Source of the DNA: Conus ventricosus
Lineage: Eukaryota; Mollusca; Gastropoda; Neogastropoda; Conidae
Assembly: GCA_018398815.1 (NCBI GenBank)
Contig: CM031614.1
Location: forward strand, 57,558,954 to 57,622,953
Direction: 5' to 3'
Length of the DNA stretch: 64,000 nucleotides
This document shows, piece after piece, positions 11,930 to 24,899 of this stretch; within the stretch, counting starts at the first letter, position 1, and the number at the start of each line of letters is the position of its first letter. The notes below the pieces were generated by a model that saw only the letters and a list, made by a program, of their open reading frames with translations, did not search any database and was not told the origin of the DNA. Both the position numbers and the translations under genes were made by a program.

Positions 11930-12525
11930 GCGCGCGTACGGGTGATGTGTCTGTGTGTGCGTGTGTGAGATGCGCTGAGCGTAGCGTTTGCATATGGCAT
12001 GTGTGTGCATATCCAGTGTGTGTGTTTGAGTGTGTGAGTGTCGTGTGTGTGTGTGCATAGCATTTGTGTGCTATCATGTGTGTGTATGTGTGTGTGCAAT
12101 GTGTATATGTGTGTAGTGCGCGCATATGCATGTGTGTGCATATGCATGTGTGTTTGTGTGTTGTGCGTGTGTGTAGTGTGTGTTTGTGTGGGTCGCTGTG
12201 TGTGTGTGTGTGGTGTGTGTGTGTGTAGTGCACTATTGCATGTGTGCCGTGTATCGTTGTGTGTGTGGCATGTGATTTCATGTGTTCGTGCGTTTGTGTG
12301 TGTATGTGTGTGCATCGCGTATGTTGTGTGTGAGTGTGCATGTGGTGTCGTGTGGGAATGTGTGTGTGAATGTGCGATGCATGTGTGTGTGTGTTTGTGT
12401 GTTGTGTGTGTTGTGTGTGCTGTGTGTGGTGGGTGTGCGTGCGTAGCGTGCGTGCGTGCGTGGTGCGTGCGTGCGTGCGTGCCGTGCGTGCGTTGCGTGG
12501 TGCGTGGCGTGGCGTGTGTAGTGAA
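11930..12525 (+). repeat. Cryptic TG/GTGC-rich tract
   Basis: About 600 bases of imperfect TG repeats are interspersed with GCATATGCATG and GTGC blocks, ending in a (GTGC)n-like run near 12440-12515. Apparent reading frames on both strands are low-complexity Cys/Val or His/Thr translations. Confidence 0.9.
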
Positions 12526-12927
12526 AATGTATTCTAGCAAAGCATATACCATATCAGTATGGTTCGGCGTCTAATTTGCACGTTAGAGCAAGGCTTTTTA
12601 TTCCCACCACTCTCTTCCTCCCTATTCTCCCTTCCCCAATCCATATACAACATAAGCGGTTCGACTCTTACGAGTTATATGATCAGCCAGTTCCATTCCT
12701 TGATGATCCTTGACTCCATGTTATTGGATATACATGTGGTCACACAGAATTGATGTGTCTGTCTCCTGTATATATGGCCTTATGTGTGTGTGTGTGTTGT
12801 GTGGGTGTGCTTGTGTGGTAGTGTGTGTGTCTAGAAATATTTTCGGTCTATATGCATATTGCTTTGAGTTTGAAGAGGAAGAGACAGATGTTGGCAAGGT
12901 GCAAAGGGATAAAGATTGTATGTTTAT

Positions 12928-12978
12928 ATTTATATATATATATATATATATAATATATATATATATTTATAATATATA
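12928..12978. repeat. (TA)n tract at the left edge of the satellite array
   Basis: Interrupted TA repeats directly precede the first 620-bp unit. A similar tract lies at the far end of the array (16186-16232). Confidence 0.9.
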
Positions 12979-12979
12979 T

Positions 12980-15900
12980 ACAACAAACTAATAGATAAAT
13001 TCCAAGGATATAAGACCGCACCGTTCGCAACGTACAGAGCAAGCCTTTGGTGTTGCAATGACTGCAAGAAATATTGTAATTATAAACAAAGCTTGCTCTT
13101 ATGTCATTAAGATTGAAGAAATAGAGGGGAGATACGCATTATCTAGCAGTGGTAGATGTTCTGCCTAACTACCAGTATGTGCTTGAGGGGGTGAATGGGA
13201 TAAATCAAAATAATTGCTTTCAAAATGAGCCTTCAGCAAGCTTATATTCTCCACGGGGGAAGACATCTCCAATAGGAGGCGAAATCACTAACATATAAAG
13301 TTCTCCTGGTCATATAAGATATTGCGAAACTTGGTGGTTTCTCCTCATGACGCGGAAAGTGGTTAAATTTGACTCCTCTGCCTTTTCAGTTTAAGAAGAT
13401 ACAATCCCAGAAAAATGGTTGGTTGCAATACGTAGTATGTTTGATGAGTTTTCAAAAAACCAACCAAAGGTGCCATCTAAGAAGCAAAAGAAAATCTATA
13501 AAGCGGCAAAACAAGCTAACTCTTTCTTGCTTGAAATGTAAAAAATTATAACAAATGATATCCTCTAAGACACAAGTGCTGAGGGCAAGTTCTTGGATGA
13601 ATCCTCAAGGACTAAAATACAAACAAATAAATAAATTTCCAAGGTAGTCGCACCGTTCCAGCAACTTACAGAGCAGCTTGGGTTGCAATGACTTGCAAGA
13701 CAAGATGGAATTATAAACAAAGCTTGCTCTTATGTCTTAGATTGAAGAAATAGGGGGAGATCGATTCAGATCTGCAGGGTAGATGAATTGCCAACTAACA
13801 GTATGTGCTTGAGGGGGTGAATGGGTAAAATAAAATAACTGCTTCTCTAAATGAGCCTTAGAGCTTTATTCTTCCAAGTGGGAGAATCCTCATCGGGATG
13901 GGAACACTCACGATCATATAAAGTTCTCCTAGGGGTCATATCCGATATTTCGACATGGTTGGTTTCTCTAGTGACCGCGAAAGTGGTAATTTGACTCTTC
14001 TGCCTTTTCAGTTTTAAGAAGATACAATCCCAGAAATGGTTTGGTGTGCACATACTAGTATGTTGTTGAGTTTTCAAAAAACCAACCAAAGGTGCCATCT
14101 AGAAGCAAAAGAAAATCATAAAGAGCAAAACAAGCTCCACTTCTTGTGAAAGTAAAAAATATAAAAAAAGATATCTTAAGACACAAGTGTGAGGGGCAGT
14201 TTGATGAATCGCAGGGACTAAATATACAACAAAAACTAATAAATTCCAAGGATAAGTACCGTCACCGTTCCAGCAACTTACAGAGAAGCTTGGTGTTGCA
14301 ATGACTGCAGAAACATTGAATTATAACCAAAGCTTGCTCTTATGTCTTTGATTGGAGAAATAGGGGGAGATACGCATTCATATCTGCCGTGGTAGTGATT
14401 TGCCTAACTAACAGTATGTGCTTGAGTGGGTGAATGGGGACAATAAAATAAATGCTTCTCAAAATGAGCCTTCAGCAAGGCTTTATTCTCCAAGGCGGAG
14501 AAATCTCAATAGGGAGGGAAACTCATACATATAAAGTTCTCCTGGTCATATACCGCTATTTCGCCTTGGTGGTTTCTCCTCAGTGACGCGGAAAGTGGTA
14601 ATTTGACTCCTCTGCTTTATCAGTTTTAGCGATCACCATCCAGAAATGGTTGGTGTATGCAATTACCTTAGATGTTTGTTGAGTTTTCAAAAGAACCAAC
14701 CAAGGTGCATCTAAGAAGCAAAGTGAAAATCATAAAAGAGGCAAAAAGCTACACATTTCTTGTGAAAATGAAAGTCAAAAAAATATAAAAAGATATTCGA
14801 AGGACCACAAGTGTGAGGGCAAGTTCTTGGAATGAATCCGCAAGCGGCACTAAATACAAACAAACTAATAAATTCCAAGGATAAGTACCGCACCGTTCCA
14901 GAACTTACAGAGCTGTTGGTGTTGAAATGACTGCAAGAAATATGAATTCATAAACAAAGGCTTGCTCTTAGTCTTAGATTGAAGAAATAGGGGGAGATCG
15001 CATTCATATCTGCAGTGTAGATGATTCTGCCTAACTAACAGTATGTGCTTGAGTGGGTGAATGGGGAAATAAAATAAATGCTTTTTTATATTTTTTTACT
15101 TGTTCACACGAAAGTGTAGCTTGTTTTGCTCTTTTATGATTTTCTTTTGTTTTTGGATGCACCTTTGGTTGGTTTTTTGAACAACAACCAAACATACTAC
15201 GGTATTGCACACCAACCATTTCTGGGATTGGATATTCTTCTTAAAAATGAAAAGGCAGAGGAGTCACTTACCCTTTCCTCGGTCACTGAGTGAGAAAAAC
15301 CACAAGTTTCGAAATTCGGTATATGCCAGGAGAACGTTATATAGTTAGTGAGTTTCATCCCTATTGGTGGATGTTCCCTTGGAGATTAAGTTGCTGAAGG
15401 CTCATTTTGAGGAAGCATTTATTTTTATTTTTCCCATTCACCACTCAAGCACATCTAGTTAGTTAGGCAGAATCATCTACCACTGCAGATATGAATGCGT
15501 AATCTCCCCCTATTTCTTCAATCTAAGACATAAGAGCAAGCTTTGTTTACACTCAATGCAATATTTCTTGCAGTTCATTTGCAACACCAAGCTGCTCTGT
15601 AAGTTGCTGGAGAACGGTGCGGTACTTATCTTGAATTTATTAGGTTTGTTGTATTTTAGTCCCTTGCGGCTTATTCAAGACTTGCCTCAGCACTTGTGTC
15701 TTAGAGGATATCTTTGTATATCTTTTTACTTTCACAGAAGTGTAGCTTTGTTTTGCTCTTTTATGATTTTCTTTTGCTTCTATAGATGGCACCTTTGGTT
15801 GGTTTTTGAAAACTCAACAACATTGATCGGTATGACACAACTTTCTGGGCTTGTATTCTCTTAAAACTGGAAAAGGCAGGAGGAGAAACTTACACTTTCC

Positions 15901-16185
15901 GCGGTCATGAGGAGGAAAAACCTACAAGTTTCGAAATATCGGAATTGCAGGAGAACATTATATGTTAGTGAGTTTCCTCCTATTGGAGGATGTCTCCCCC
16001 TTGGAGAATTATAAGCTTGTGCTGAAGCTCATTTGTGAAAAGCATTAATTTTTTTTCCCATTCAACCCACTCAAGCCACATATGTTAGTTAGGCAGAATC
16101 ATCTACCACTTGCAGATATGATATGCGTATTCCCCCTATTTCTTCAATCTAAAGAACATTAAGAGCAAGCTTGTTTATCATTCAA
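12980..16185. repeat. ~620-bp satellite array, head-to-head with an inversion near 15080
   Basis: Direct units start at about 12990, 13630, 14241 and 14869, each opening with AAATTCCAAGG. At about 15080 the sequence switches to the reverse complement of the same unit, giving one near-complete inverted unit (15085-15645) and a truncated one (15650-16185). Units share landmarks GAAATAGGGGGAGAT, AACAGTATGTGCTTGAG and AAAGTTCTCCT. They differ mainly by one-base indels. No protein coding is convincing. Both ends abut (TA)n tracts. The family is not recognised. Confidence 0.85.
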
Positions 16186-16198
16186 TATATATATAGAT

Positions 16199-16231
<33 letters not shown>

Positions 16232-16232
16232 C
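16186..16232. repeat. (TA)n tract at the right edge of the satellite array
   Basis: TA dinucleotide run where the inverted satellite unit ends. Confidence 0.9.
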
Positions 16233-16312
16233 GAAGATTATTGTTTGAAGTTGCAAGGATATGTGTCAATGTGCTTAAATAAAGTATCTGAAGGTAAAAT
16301 AAGAGAGAAAAA

Positions 16313-16400
16313 GCGACATCCGCCATGGTGAAAGTGGTTAGCGTCGTGGACTCCTGAGCTGGAGGTCGGAGTGTTCGCTTCCATCTCGAAGCCATGTGGG
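16313..16400 (+). mobile_element. tRNA-like SINE head at the start of copy B
   Basis: The sequence contains GTGGTTAGCGTCGTGGACTC, GAGCTGGAGGTCGG and GTGTTCGCTTCC, resembling the D arm, anticodon arm and a degenerate B box of a tRNA-derived SINE. The following ~100 bp (to 16500) matches position 1 onward of copy A, so the window start truncates the same element there. The B box is imperfect, so transcription is doubtful. Confidence 0.55.
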
Positions 16401-18033
16401 GGTTTTCTGCCCAACCGGTCCTGCCCAGACTGAAATGCTACGGGCTCAGTTGGAAGGCTGGGACCACACAGTGAGTTTCACCCACTTAAGGGATGTGTCT
16501 TGGAGCGTGTTGCTCTTTCATTGGACAACACTGCAGCTGTTCTGTTATTTGGGGGCTGGGTGACGCGGGATATATCATGAAAGGAACGGCAGTCTCAGAC
16601 GAACTGGCAATCCGTGGCATAGTCTATTAATCGTTTCATTTTCATCGATCAGCAATAAAAAATTAAAGTGGCAAATTCTGTGGACTTTACGCCTGTCTTC
16701 ATGGTGACCTCAGTTTTGTGTCCTATCACGTCTTTGACCTTGGTTTTGGTTCTGTCGGGGTCACTGGTATTGGCGAGTCCATGGGGGGCTGTCGTTGGAC
16801 GGACCTGGTTTCGCCCTCGGGCGAGGCTCAATCACGGCGCGCTCCGCGATAAGCAATTATTGTCGTCAGTAGGGTGCTAGTTGGTGCGTGTCTTGCGTAT
16901 GTTGGGTCAGGAACAGGCGCCCTGAACACCACCGAAGTGACTCGTCGCGGCAGTGTCTCTTTCGGTGTCGTTACCTCTGGACGACTTGACACTGACTGCT
17001 CCTGTGGATTGCGGGTGCCGTTGCTGCAGTGGGACCGACAGGGTTTGTGGCTGTGGCGGGTTTCGAAAAAGAGCAGTGTGGGAGCGATGCATGAGGTGGC
17101 AAGAAATTTGGACAGCAAAACAAAAAAGTAATATTTAAAAATTAAAAAGAAAAAGAGAAAGAAAAAAGGACGCAAAAAGCACACAAAGCAAAAGAGAAAT
17201 CAAGAAAAATTTCCACAAACAAGATGTGGTGTTTCTTGAATTGGCATGCATCACTACGTTCTTTGAACAAGATACACGCAATGTGGAAGCACCGGTCTCT
17301 CTCTCTCTCTCTTTCGCTCTCTTCTCTCTCTTCTCTCTTCTCTCTCTCTTCTCTCTCTCTCTCAGTTATCGATGCATCAAAAGCAACTTGTACCCTTCTT
17401 GTCACGCCCTCGGTCACTAAGTTCCTTTTATTTTATTTCTTCATCTGGGTTTTGTTTACTTTGTTTTATTTCTTTGTTTTGTGTGATTAATGTATGCATT
17501 TATTGATTTTATTTCTATTTTTAACCTCAAAATTGAGACGTTCATTTCTTTTTAGTCATTCTACTTGCGACAATCATTCATTCTTCATTGATTCATTACT
17601 TCCTTTATCATCAGTCATTGATAATGTGTATCATAATGACGGTATTGTTTGTGTATGGTGAAGTGTATTGTAATGTGTATTATATGTGTATTGTAATGTG
17701 TATTATAATGTGCATTGTAATGGGTATTGTGATTGTGTATTGTGATGTGTTATTGTAATGTGTTTATGTGTATTGTGACTACAGATATAAATAGCCTGAG
17801 AGACAGATAACGACAGAAAGAGAGCGAGAGAGATAACGAGAGAGAGGAGAGAGAGAGAGAGAGAGAGGAGGATTGGATTTATGCACAACTAACCCTCCCG
17901 TTCTACTACAACCTGCCTATTCCCATCCTGATTAATGTGCCACACACACACCACCACAAACACACATCACACACTGGTTCCCAGCATACATGCAGTGAAG
18001 GCACTTGTAAAGGCAAAGCTGGGCCGATCTGCT

Positions 18034-18036
18034 CCT

Positions 18037-18067
<31 letters not shown>

Positions 18068-18073
18068 CCCCCC

Positions 18074-18143
<70 letters not shown>

Positions 18144-18160
18144 ACCCCCCCCCCCCCCCC
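18034..18160 (+). repeat. Poly-C tract of ~127 bases
   Basis: An almost pure C run with a few T or A interruptions, followed by another C run at 18212-18238. Copies A and C have runs of only ~15-30 C at the corresponding places. Confidence 0.95.
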
Positions 18161-18755
18161 TCCACCTCTCATTTCCCTTACCTCGCAGTATGGTACAACT
18201 CCTGTCAACTCTCCCCCCCCCCCCCCCCCCCCCCCCCCGCTCCACTCGCTCCCCGCCACTTCCTTCCCTCACCACTTTCACGTAGGTGATGTGAGCTGTC
18301 CTGAAACGAGCAAAGCCATTCATGTCTGTTTGGCAGGCGTGATAAACGGGAGCAGAGAGGGCCTACACTTGTTTCCCACCTGCCCCCACCTCCCCCTCTG
18401 CTACATCCAACCTTAAACTCCACACACCCGCCACCGTCCCCCCTCCTCAGCCCCGCACCTTTTAAGGGAGACAGGATTAGCCCTGAGTCAATGTTAGCTA
18501 TGCTTTGCGGGAAGGCTTGACAAACAGGTTAAATGGGTCGCTCTGCCTCGGCTTCCCCTCCCATCCCAATGTACCCACCCGATCTCACCTTAATTCACAC
18601 GTCAACTCCTCAACCCTCCCCTACCCCCTTCACTATCTCACAGTGGTTTGTGGAGCCATATTTGAAATCACTTGCATTCTGTTCAGCTGCAGGGTTTGTA
18701 ATTGGTCGAGTTTACAGCTATTATGCTTTGATGCTTGATGAACTGGCGGTAGCGA

Positions 18756-18799
<44 letters not shown>

Positions 18800-18885
18800 C
18801 ACACACACAACACACACACACAACACACACACACACACACACACAACACAACGCAGCACGCACGCACGCACGCGCACGCACGCAC

Positions 18886-18916
<31 letters not shown>

Positions 18917-19105
18917 CAACCACGCGTTGGGCACGTGCACACACCACACACAACCAAACAACAACACACACACACACACACACACCACACACACATTGTG
19001 ATGTCCAGCCTGTGACCCTCAGGAAATTTTTGTCTGTTTCAACTGTTCCATTTTTTTATGGCGCAGAAGACCGTTGGATCGGTAGATATGAACTTTTGTT
19101 TATTT

Positions 19106-19110
19106 CTGAG
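19106..19110 (+). other. Target-site duplication CTGAG, left
   Basis: Matches 35571-35575 on the other side; five bases is a normal length for gypsy integrases. Confidence 0.85.
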
Positions 19111-20712
19111 TGTAATGGAGTCGGCCGAATGTTCTCGAGGCATTTAGCAAATTCCGGGTAGTTGCTGTTGTGAGAGCACGTTCCTTGGGTTTCAAAGTGT
19201 TGCGAATTCAGCCTCACAAGGGGGGGATACCCCGAGGTCGTTACTGAAGGGGGAGAGTGCTGGGGAAGTGTTTCGCATGTCGAGGATATTAACAAGAACA
19301 TGTGACTGCCGGTCCTGGGTAGGAGAAGGTGTCCACTTTGAGCATGGCTATTCACTGGGCTTCCGTGGCCTGAAGGGAGGGCGATCGTGTCAGGTGACGT
19401 AACGGGTAGGTGACGAGTGCAGCAGAGTAAGCGACATTCAGTCATTCCTTGGTCTGAGGAATGAATGGAAGGCTGCGGCCTATCGAGTGCTTTGCGCCTT
19501 GTTGTCTATAGAGGTAGTAAATACTTGAAGCATCAGTCGTGGCTGGGAGAGAGGCCCAGGCTTTTGTTCAATGGGTAGCTTCGGGGAATCGAACATGAGT
19601 TTGAAAAGGAGGTTATGCATTAACCACTGGGTGCCCAAGTTCTTTGTTGGCGCTAGCAGCTGTGGTGTGTGTGTGTATGTATAGGTGACTAATGATTCCA
19701 TTTGGGGGAATAAAAATAACTTAGGGATTGATTGGTACAAATCGTGTGATGTGTGTGTGCCGGTGATTCCATTGGTTGAGCCAGTTAAACTCGGGTTCTC
19801 TCTTTCTTTGAGACGAATATAAGGTGCTTGGAAAAAACCCGGAAGTGGTTGTGCCTCACTTATGGGAAGTGAACTCGCCCGTCTTGCTGAGGGTCAAGGA
19901 AAATACAGCGTTTAAGCAGAGGTTAAACTGTCGCCTCGTTGTCTCCTGGGTGGGGACGTATGACAGTGGAGGTTGCTGTAGCCCCGGAGCCGACGACGAG
20001 AAGAATTGTCTCCCGTTGTGGACGGTCGACAGCAAGGACGTGTAACCTGTTGGGGGGCCTAGACGGGACGCCAGACAACGGTGGGGTTATGCAGCCAGAG
20101 AAGACCTTGGGAGAGGCCGACAGAGCCCTTTCAGAGGAGAGGGCGAAAGTACGGTGGAGTCCGGGAGACTCAAGTGTGAGGTGCGACTCAAGCTACGTTG
20201 CAGTGTCCCCCAACTGGGATTTGGCCAACGGGAGGACACAACAGTGGGGAGCTTCATCTCGTAGTCCGCACAGTGGGATGAAAGAAAAACTGACGGTCCA
20301 CCAAGGAATGCTGGGCAAGTTATGGACTTTATTTTGCTCTTAGTTATAAGTGTGCAAACAGAATAATGAACATTGTCTTTCCTGTTAAGTAAGAAACAAC
20401 TGAAAGAACAGGGGTAAAAGCGATTTATGAAATTGTCTGTATGCCTTTTCCATTGTTGTATATACAGATAGTGTGTTGGTAGTGACGGGTGGGCTCGAGT
20501 CAAGTTGAAATAAAAGTTGATTATTTTTCTATGAAATGTTTTATGGTTTCCCGCACCTTTGTGCGGGCCCGATTGAGTGACAGAGTGCGTGAGCCTTGCG
20601 AGACGCATTGTGGTTGTGAAAGCGTAAATACTTCTGTCCTATAAACCCCTCTGCATCCCTGAATATAAAATCATATTTTAATAACGAGGGGGACGTCGGA
20701 GAACCCGTCACA
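19111..20712 (+). repeat. 5' LTR of the outer element
   Basis: About 1602 bp, TG...CA. Aligns end to end with 33959-35570, with scattered substitutions and many one-base indels. Open frames inside it are not conserved between the two LTRs and are not taken as genes. Confidence 0.9.
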
Positions 20713-20735
20713 AATTGGGACTGTCGTCCGGGATA
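20713..20735 (+). promoter_or_regulatory. Primer-binding-site-like sequence
   Basis: Immediately after the 5' LTR comes TTGGGACTGTCGTCCGGGAT, whose 3' half GTCGTCCGGGAT resembles the tRNA-Pro-complementary site used by many LTR elements. The 5' half does not match exactly. Position and the CGTCCGGGAT core support the plus-strand orientation. Confidence 0.5.
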
Positions 20736-20963
20736 GACACAACTACCATAAGTGATTTTGATTCTGGGTTTTGGTCAATTGCAAGGGATTTGAAATTGCA
20801 TAATGGTGGAAACCTAGATTTTTTTTTCTTGCCTGGAAAGAACGTTTAGTCATGTGTTGATTGTTTGATTTTTTTTTTCATGACTGGGCCTTGTATTTGA
20901 ACTTGCCTTGATTTGGTTTGCTGTTGAGGTTTATTGTGTGTAGCACAACTATTTGATCGCTTT

Positions 20964-22216
20964 TGACACACCGTCACTCCTGCATACCCGCAACATGACG
21001 GCATTTACTTCCCATACGCACACGCAATCTTCCAATCACCAAAAGAGCACTACCGAATGGTATTCTTTCTCCCCCTCCTCCTTCAGGAAAACCTTTACGA
21101 ATAATCACAACCACAACTTGTAAACAGATTTTACACAATATCTCTCTCCACACTTGTAGAGACAAATAAATCTGCACACAAGTATCTCTCCTCACACCGA
21201 GAGACAAATAAATCGCTGCACACATGTATCTCTCCTCACACCGAGAGACAAATCATCTTCACCCCAGTATCTCTCTTTACACTGAGAGAAAAATAGTCAT
21301 CACACATGTATCTCGCTTTATACACTGAAGATAAAACCGTCTAGTTTCGCTTCTATAAAGCCCATGGCCGTCACATTCCTTAACACCAAAATTCCGGACC
21401 AAGAAATACAGAACTCCCGTAATCACTGAGGACCTGCCTGCCTCAAGTAAAAGCTTCCCTTGCTTTCCCTCCTTCCCTGTCCTCTCTGAACTATATACTG
21501 CCCCCGTCGAACTCTCTCCGTCCTGGAGATACGAGTCTCGACTTCTCTTCCGCGACTTCTTCCTGTCTCTGCAAACGGCGAGCTTCAACGTCCTCGCCCT
21601 GAGTTGGTTACTGGCTGGGGCTGAACTACCGGTGTAACTCCCCCACACCATGGCCATCTTCAACCACCTCACGGTGAAAGGTGAGGTGAAGGGCGAAGGG
21701 TAAAGGTGAAGGGTGGATGGTGAAGGTGAAGGCTGAAACAACGAATAAGGGTTCGTGCCTAAGTAACCGCTCTACATTCAACATAATGAATCTTTCTCAC
21801 TTCTTAAGTTTTCCCCCCTTAGCTTTCCCCAACTATCTATCGCTCACTCTGGTAATGACTGGTCCAGCAAAGAGGACCCACCGTCCAGACAGGCTCGAAG
21901 TCTCTAGCCATCTGCTGGGTTAAAACTGACTCTTTCCTCCCTACTCCTAGTGAGTGCATACTCCAAGTGTTCAAAAACACATACAGCAGCACCTTACCTT
22001 ACCCAGCCCTGTTAAACTATCACTCGTGGCACTTTCACCCAATGACCACATTCGTTTTCTTGAATGAGTTCAACTCCCAAATATTTTTGGGACGCCCGCT
22101 ACATAGTCCAAGCATAGGAATATTCTTCCTTAATTGTGGCACGGGAAATGATTCATATCACTAACTTCATTGATGGTGCGGCACATGCCTTAGTGTGAGG
22201 CTACGCTCACATGACA
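20964..22216 (-). repeat. 3' LTR of the nested element
   Basis: Pairs with 29382-30625. Contains a subrepeat near 21130-21310: 'CACA(A/T)GTATCTCTC' followed by 'GAGA(C)AAAT', recurring about every 45-50 bases. Confidence 0.85.
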
Positions 22217-22984
22217 CACCAACCCAGCCCCATCCGGGATAAAAAATTTTCGCTCCAGAAAATTTGTTTTTGAAATGGGAGATACAACTTCACTTAAAAA
22301 ACAATCTTCACAGAATCTCAAAATGTGTAACCATCCACTATGATTCACCAAATTAATAAATCAACGTAAGATCAAATCACCCTGATCCACCATAAATAGG
22401 CATGTTCAAACTTCAATCTTCTAAAAAAAACATTCATAATTGATCACCATATTCCACAAGATACATATCACAAATTTACATGGATAAAACAATAGGGATA
22501 TCACAATTCAAAGCACAAATTGTGTTCATACATAAGATGTGAAGCACACATTATCCCTTGATTCTTGTCTCACATCATAGTTTTTCAAAACCCTCATGAA
22601 AATGAGAAATTTCCAATGTATATGTTCTCAATAGACATGTAAACAAAATAGACATAGTTTAAACATAGTTTCTTTTTTCCCACTTATTAGCATTATTAAC
22701 CACAGTCCCATGAAAAGTCACCTGCTTTCCATTGTAGACAGGACAAATGAAAACAATTGGTTTGTCTCATTGCACAATCAAAACATGTAAATAAAAAATT
22801 TAAAGAGGTTATTTGCTCATCACACATACTTAAAGATTCATCTTCACAACAAATTAGACACTAAAAGGGTACTTGATTTTTCCATTGTTTACCAAAGAAT
22901 AAATAGGAATTTACATCACCATCAAGTAGTTGTTTGCTTGTAAAACATAAGTCACTTTCACTAAACAAATTATCATAATACCAC
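22217..22984. other. 3' untranslated part of the nested element
   Basis: AT-rich and without reading frames, lying between the RNase H remnant and the 3' LTR. No other feature seen. Confidence 0.5.
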
Positions 22985-23566
22985 TTGATTTAGGATCGTC
23001 ATTAGCATACAAATGCACCGGCAAAAGTGATCACACCGAATCATTAAGAAAGACATAAACAGGAATATCCTTTCCCTTGAAGACAGTTTACATTTGTCCA
23101 CATGAATTTCACGCACGGACAACAAATGCTGCCATGACATTTTTGTGTGCCAGGCACCTGGTTCAACAGTAAACTGGAATTCCTGCAATGCCAAAGAACC
23201 ATCTTAAAACCTGCGTTCTTAGTCTTTGACGATTTCAAGAAACGTCCAGTGGCCTAGGGTCATCTGTAACGAAAACTTTTCTTCCAGTCCAGAACCTGCG
23301 AACTGCTTTCTCACATGCCAACAATAGCCAAGCACTCTTCTCTCAAAGTGGATATTTCTCCTGTGTCTTTGAGAACTTCTTACTGCGTATTCACTGGATG
23401 TAACAAAGCACTTTTTTTCCGTGCAACAGAACCGCTGCCCATTCCTAGAACTGGCATCAGTTCTTATAATAAAGTCCTTCTGAGAGGGAGTACAATAGAA
23501 CAGAAATGAGTTGAGGGTGTTCTGAACACACTCCAAAGCCTTCTGGCACGCATCAGACCACGACAA
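22985..23566 (-). pseudogene. RNase H remnant of the nested element
   Basis: The minus frame includes SWSDACQKALECVQNTL and FIIRTDASSRNG, matching the RT-connection and the first catalytic aspartate region (TDAS) of gypsy RNase H. Further segments are split by frameshifts. It follows the RT remnant directly. Confidence 0.65.
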
Positions 23567-23599
23567 TACTTTGTTCTCGTCCCTTTCGTCAGTTCAAGT

Positions 23600-24430
23600 C
23601 CAAAGGGCCGTCAGGGACGCAAAGTGGGGTACATATCGTGCTATAGTAAGACAACAATCCGAGAGTGGACCTGATTCTGGTTTACTTTGTAAGTGGTTTG
23701 TGTAAGGATAAAATCTTTTTCCACTTCTTTCCCTCTGCATCATTTTTTCTTCCTTTTCCCACGAAATAGTGTGACCCAAAAACTCGAGAGTGTTTGAAAA
23801 CCGCACATTTTTATGGTCGTCATCAAACGCAAAACTCTGAGTTCGTGCAAAAAAACAGATCGTAAGTTAGAAAGGAGGTCACTCTGACTTTGCAGCCAAC
23901 AAAATGGTCATCAAAAAAAACTGACTGCACCACATTCAGAGTTCAGGGCTCGCATCATTCTGGCAAAAGAACTGGCATATGCACACCAATGGCTTTTCGT
24001 CCGACTGGAAAAGACCAAAAGTGTTTGAACACGCTGTCTTTTCCTTGTCACTGCAGCCATTGGATCTGCCTAGTACCCTTAGTCCAAGTCTCCTTCACAA
24101 AATACTTTCCTTCCGAGAGCAGACCTCAGAAGATCTTCAATGTCGGGGATAGCTCGCATCGAACACAGTGATCTTAAGTTACTTTTCCTGGAATCGATGC
24201 AGAAACGCACTATCCATCAGGTTTGTCCACCAATACACTGGGGAGTCTGTACGGAGATGTAGAAGGTTCTATACCTTTAAATTCAGCATTACATTGAATT
24301 TCACTCTCAAACCACCTCTTTTTTTTGCAATGGAGTGTGTATGGTCTGGTCGCAACTGTATTTCAGAAGGTACTGAATACGATTGGGTTCAATACCATAA
24401 CTGTACCTGGGGTATCTGTCAACACATCCT
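23600..24430 (-). pseudogene. Reverse transcriptase remnant of the nested element
   Basis: Across frames the minus strand shows the RT entry region (DTPGT, RPYTL), then IEPSTSPYRLPSVLVDKPDG, GDLD, and at the 3' end FLGHTISW, in the normal order of gypsy RT motifs 1 to 7. It is broken by stops and shifts, and the YXDD box is not clearly legible. Its position below the integrase fixes the INT-RT order. Confidence 0.65.
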
Positions 24431-24899
24431 ACAGTCTTTTCAAAATTTCTTTGAGCAGTTCTGTTTACTTGAAGAGACAAATCATTCGACAAAATCACAT
24501 CGTCATAGTTTCACCTTTGATAGACAGAATAGGAAGGGTACAACATCATCTGCACTGGTAGATGTTAACATTCCTACATTTGCGTTTTCATAACCATTGA
24601 TCGTCCCCTGTACGTTACATTGGGTACAAAATTCATCACTGATAATGTCTGTCATCTTGACAACAGTGTCTGACACAGGACATATCGCACTCAACCGACG
24701 GATTGATGCAACATTTGTACGTTCAACTTACTCTTCAACATGTTCACATGAAATACCTTCTCAGTGTTTTGCCATTCTGATCTTATAATTTACTACTTCA
24801 GAAAAGTTTTCACCACCTGAAAAGACCCTTCCACATAACCGAAGCTTGTTATGTCAGCAGTAGTAGCACAAGGACTTTTTATCCCCAACTCTGAAGGAA

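Larger units (their letters stand above)
16401..19110 (+). repeat. Composite repeat segment, copy B left part
   Basis: Collinear with copy A positions ~1-2888, including the GACTAAGCAATTATTG block, (CT)n 17296-17364, the 12-bp TG-rich minisatellite 17620-17780, a very long poly-C tract and (CT)n-(CA)n 18763-18995. Many single-base indels separate it from copies A and C. It stops at the CTGAG target (19106-19110) where the large LTR element is inserted; the rest continues at 35571. Confidence 0.85.

Noticed and set aside
17906..18416. Poly-Pro and poly-Gly open frames
   Set aside because: Produced by the poly-C tract; not conserved in the sister copies.
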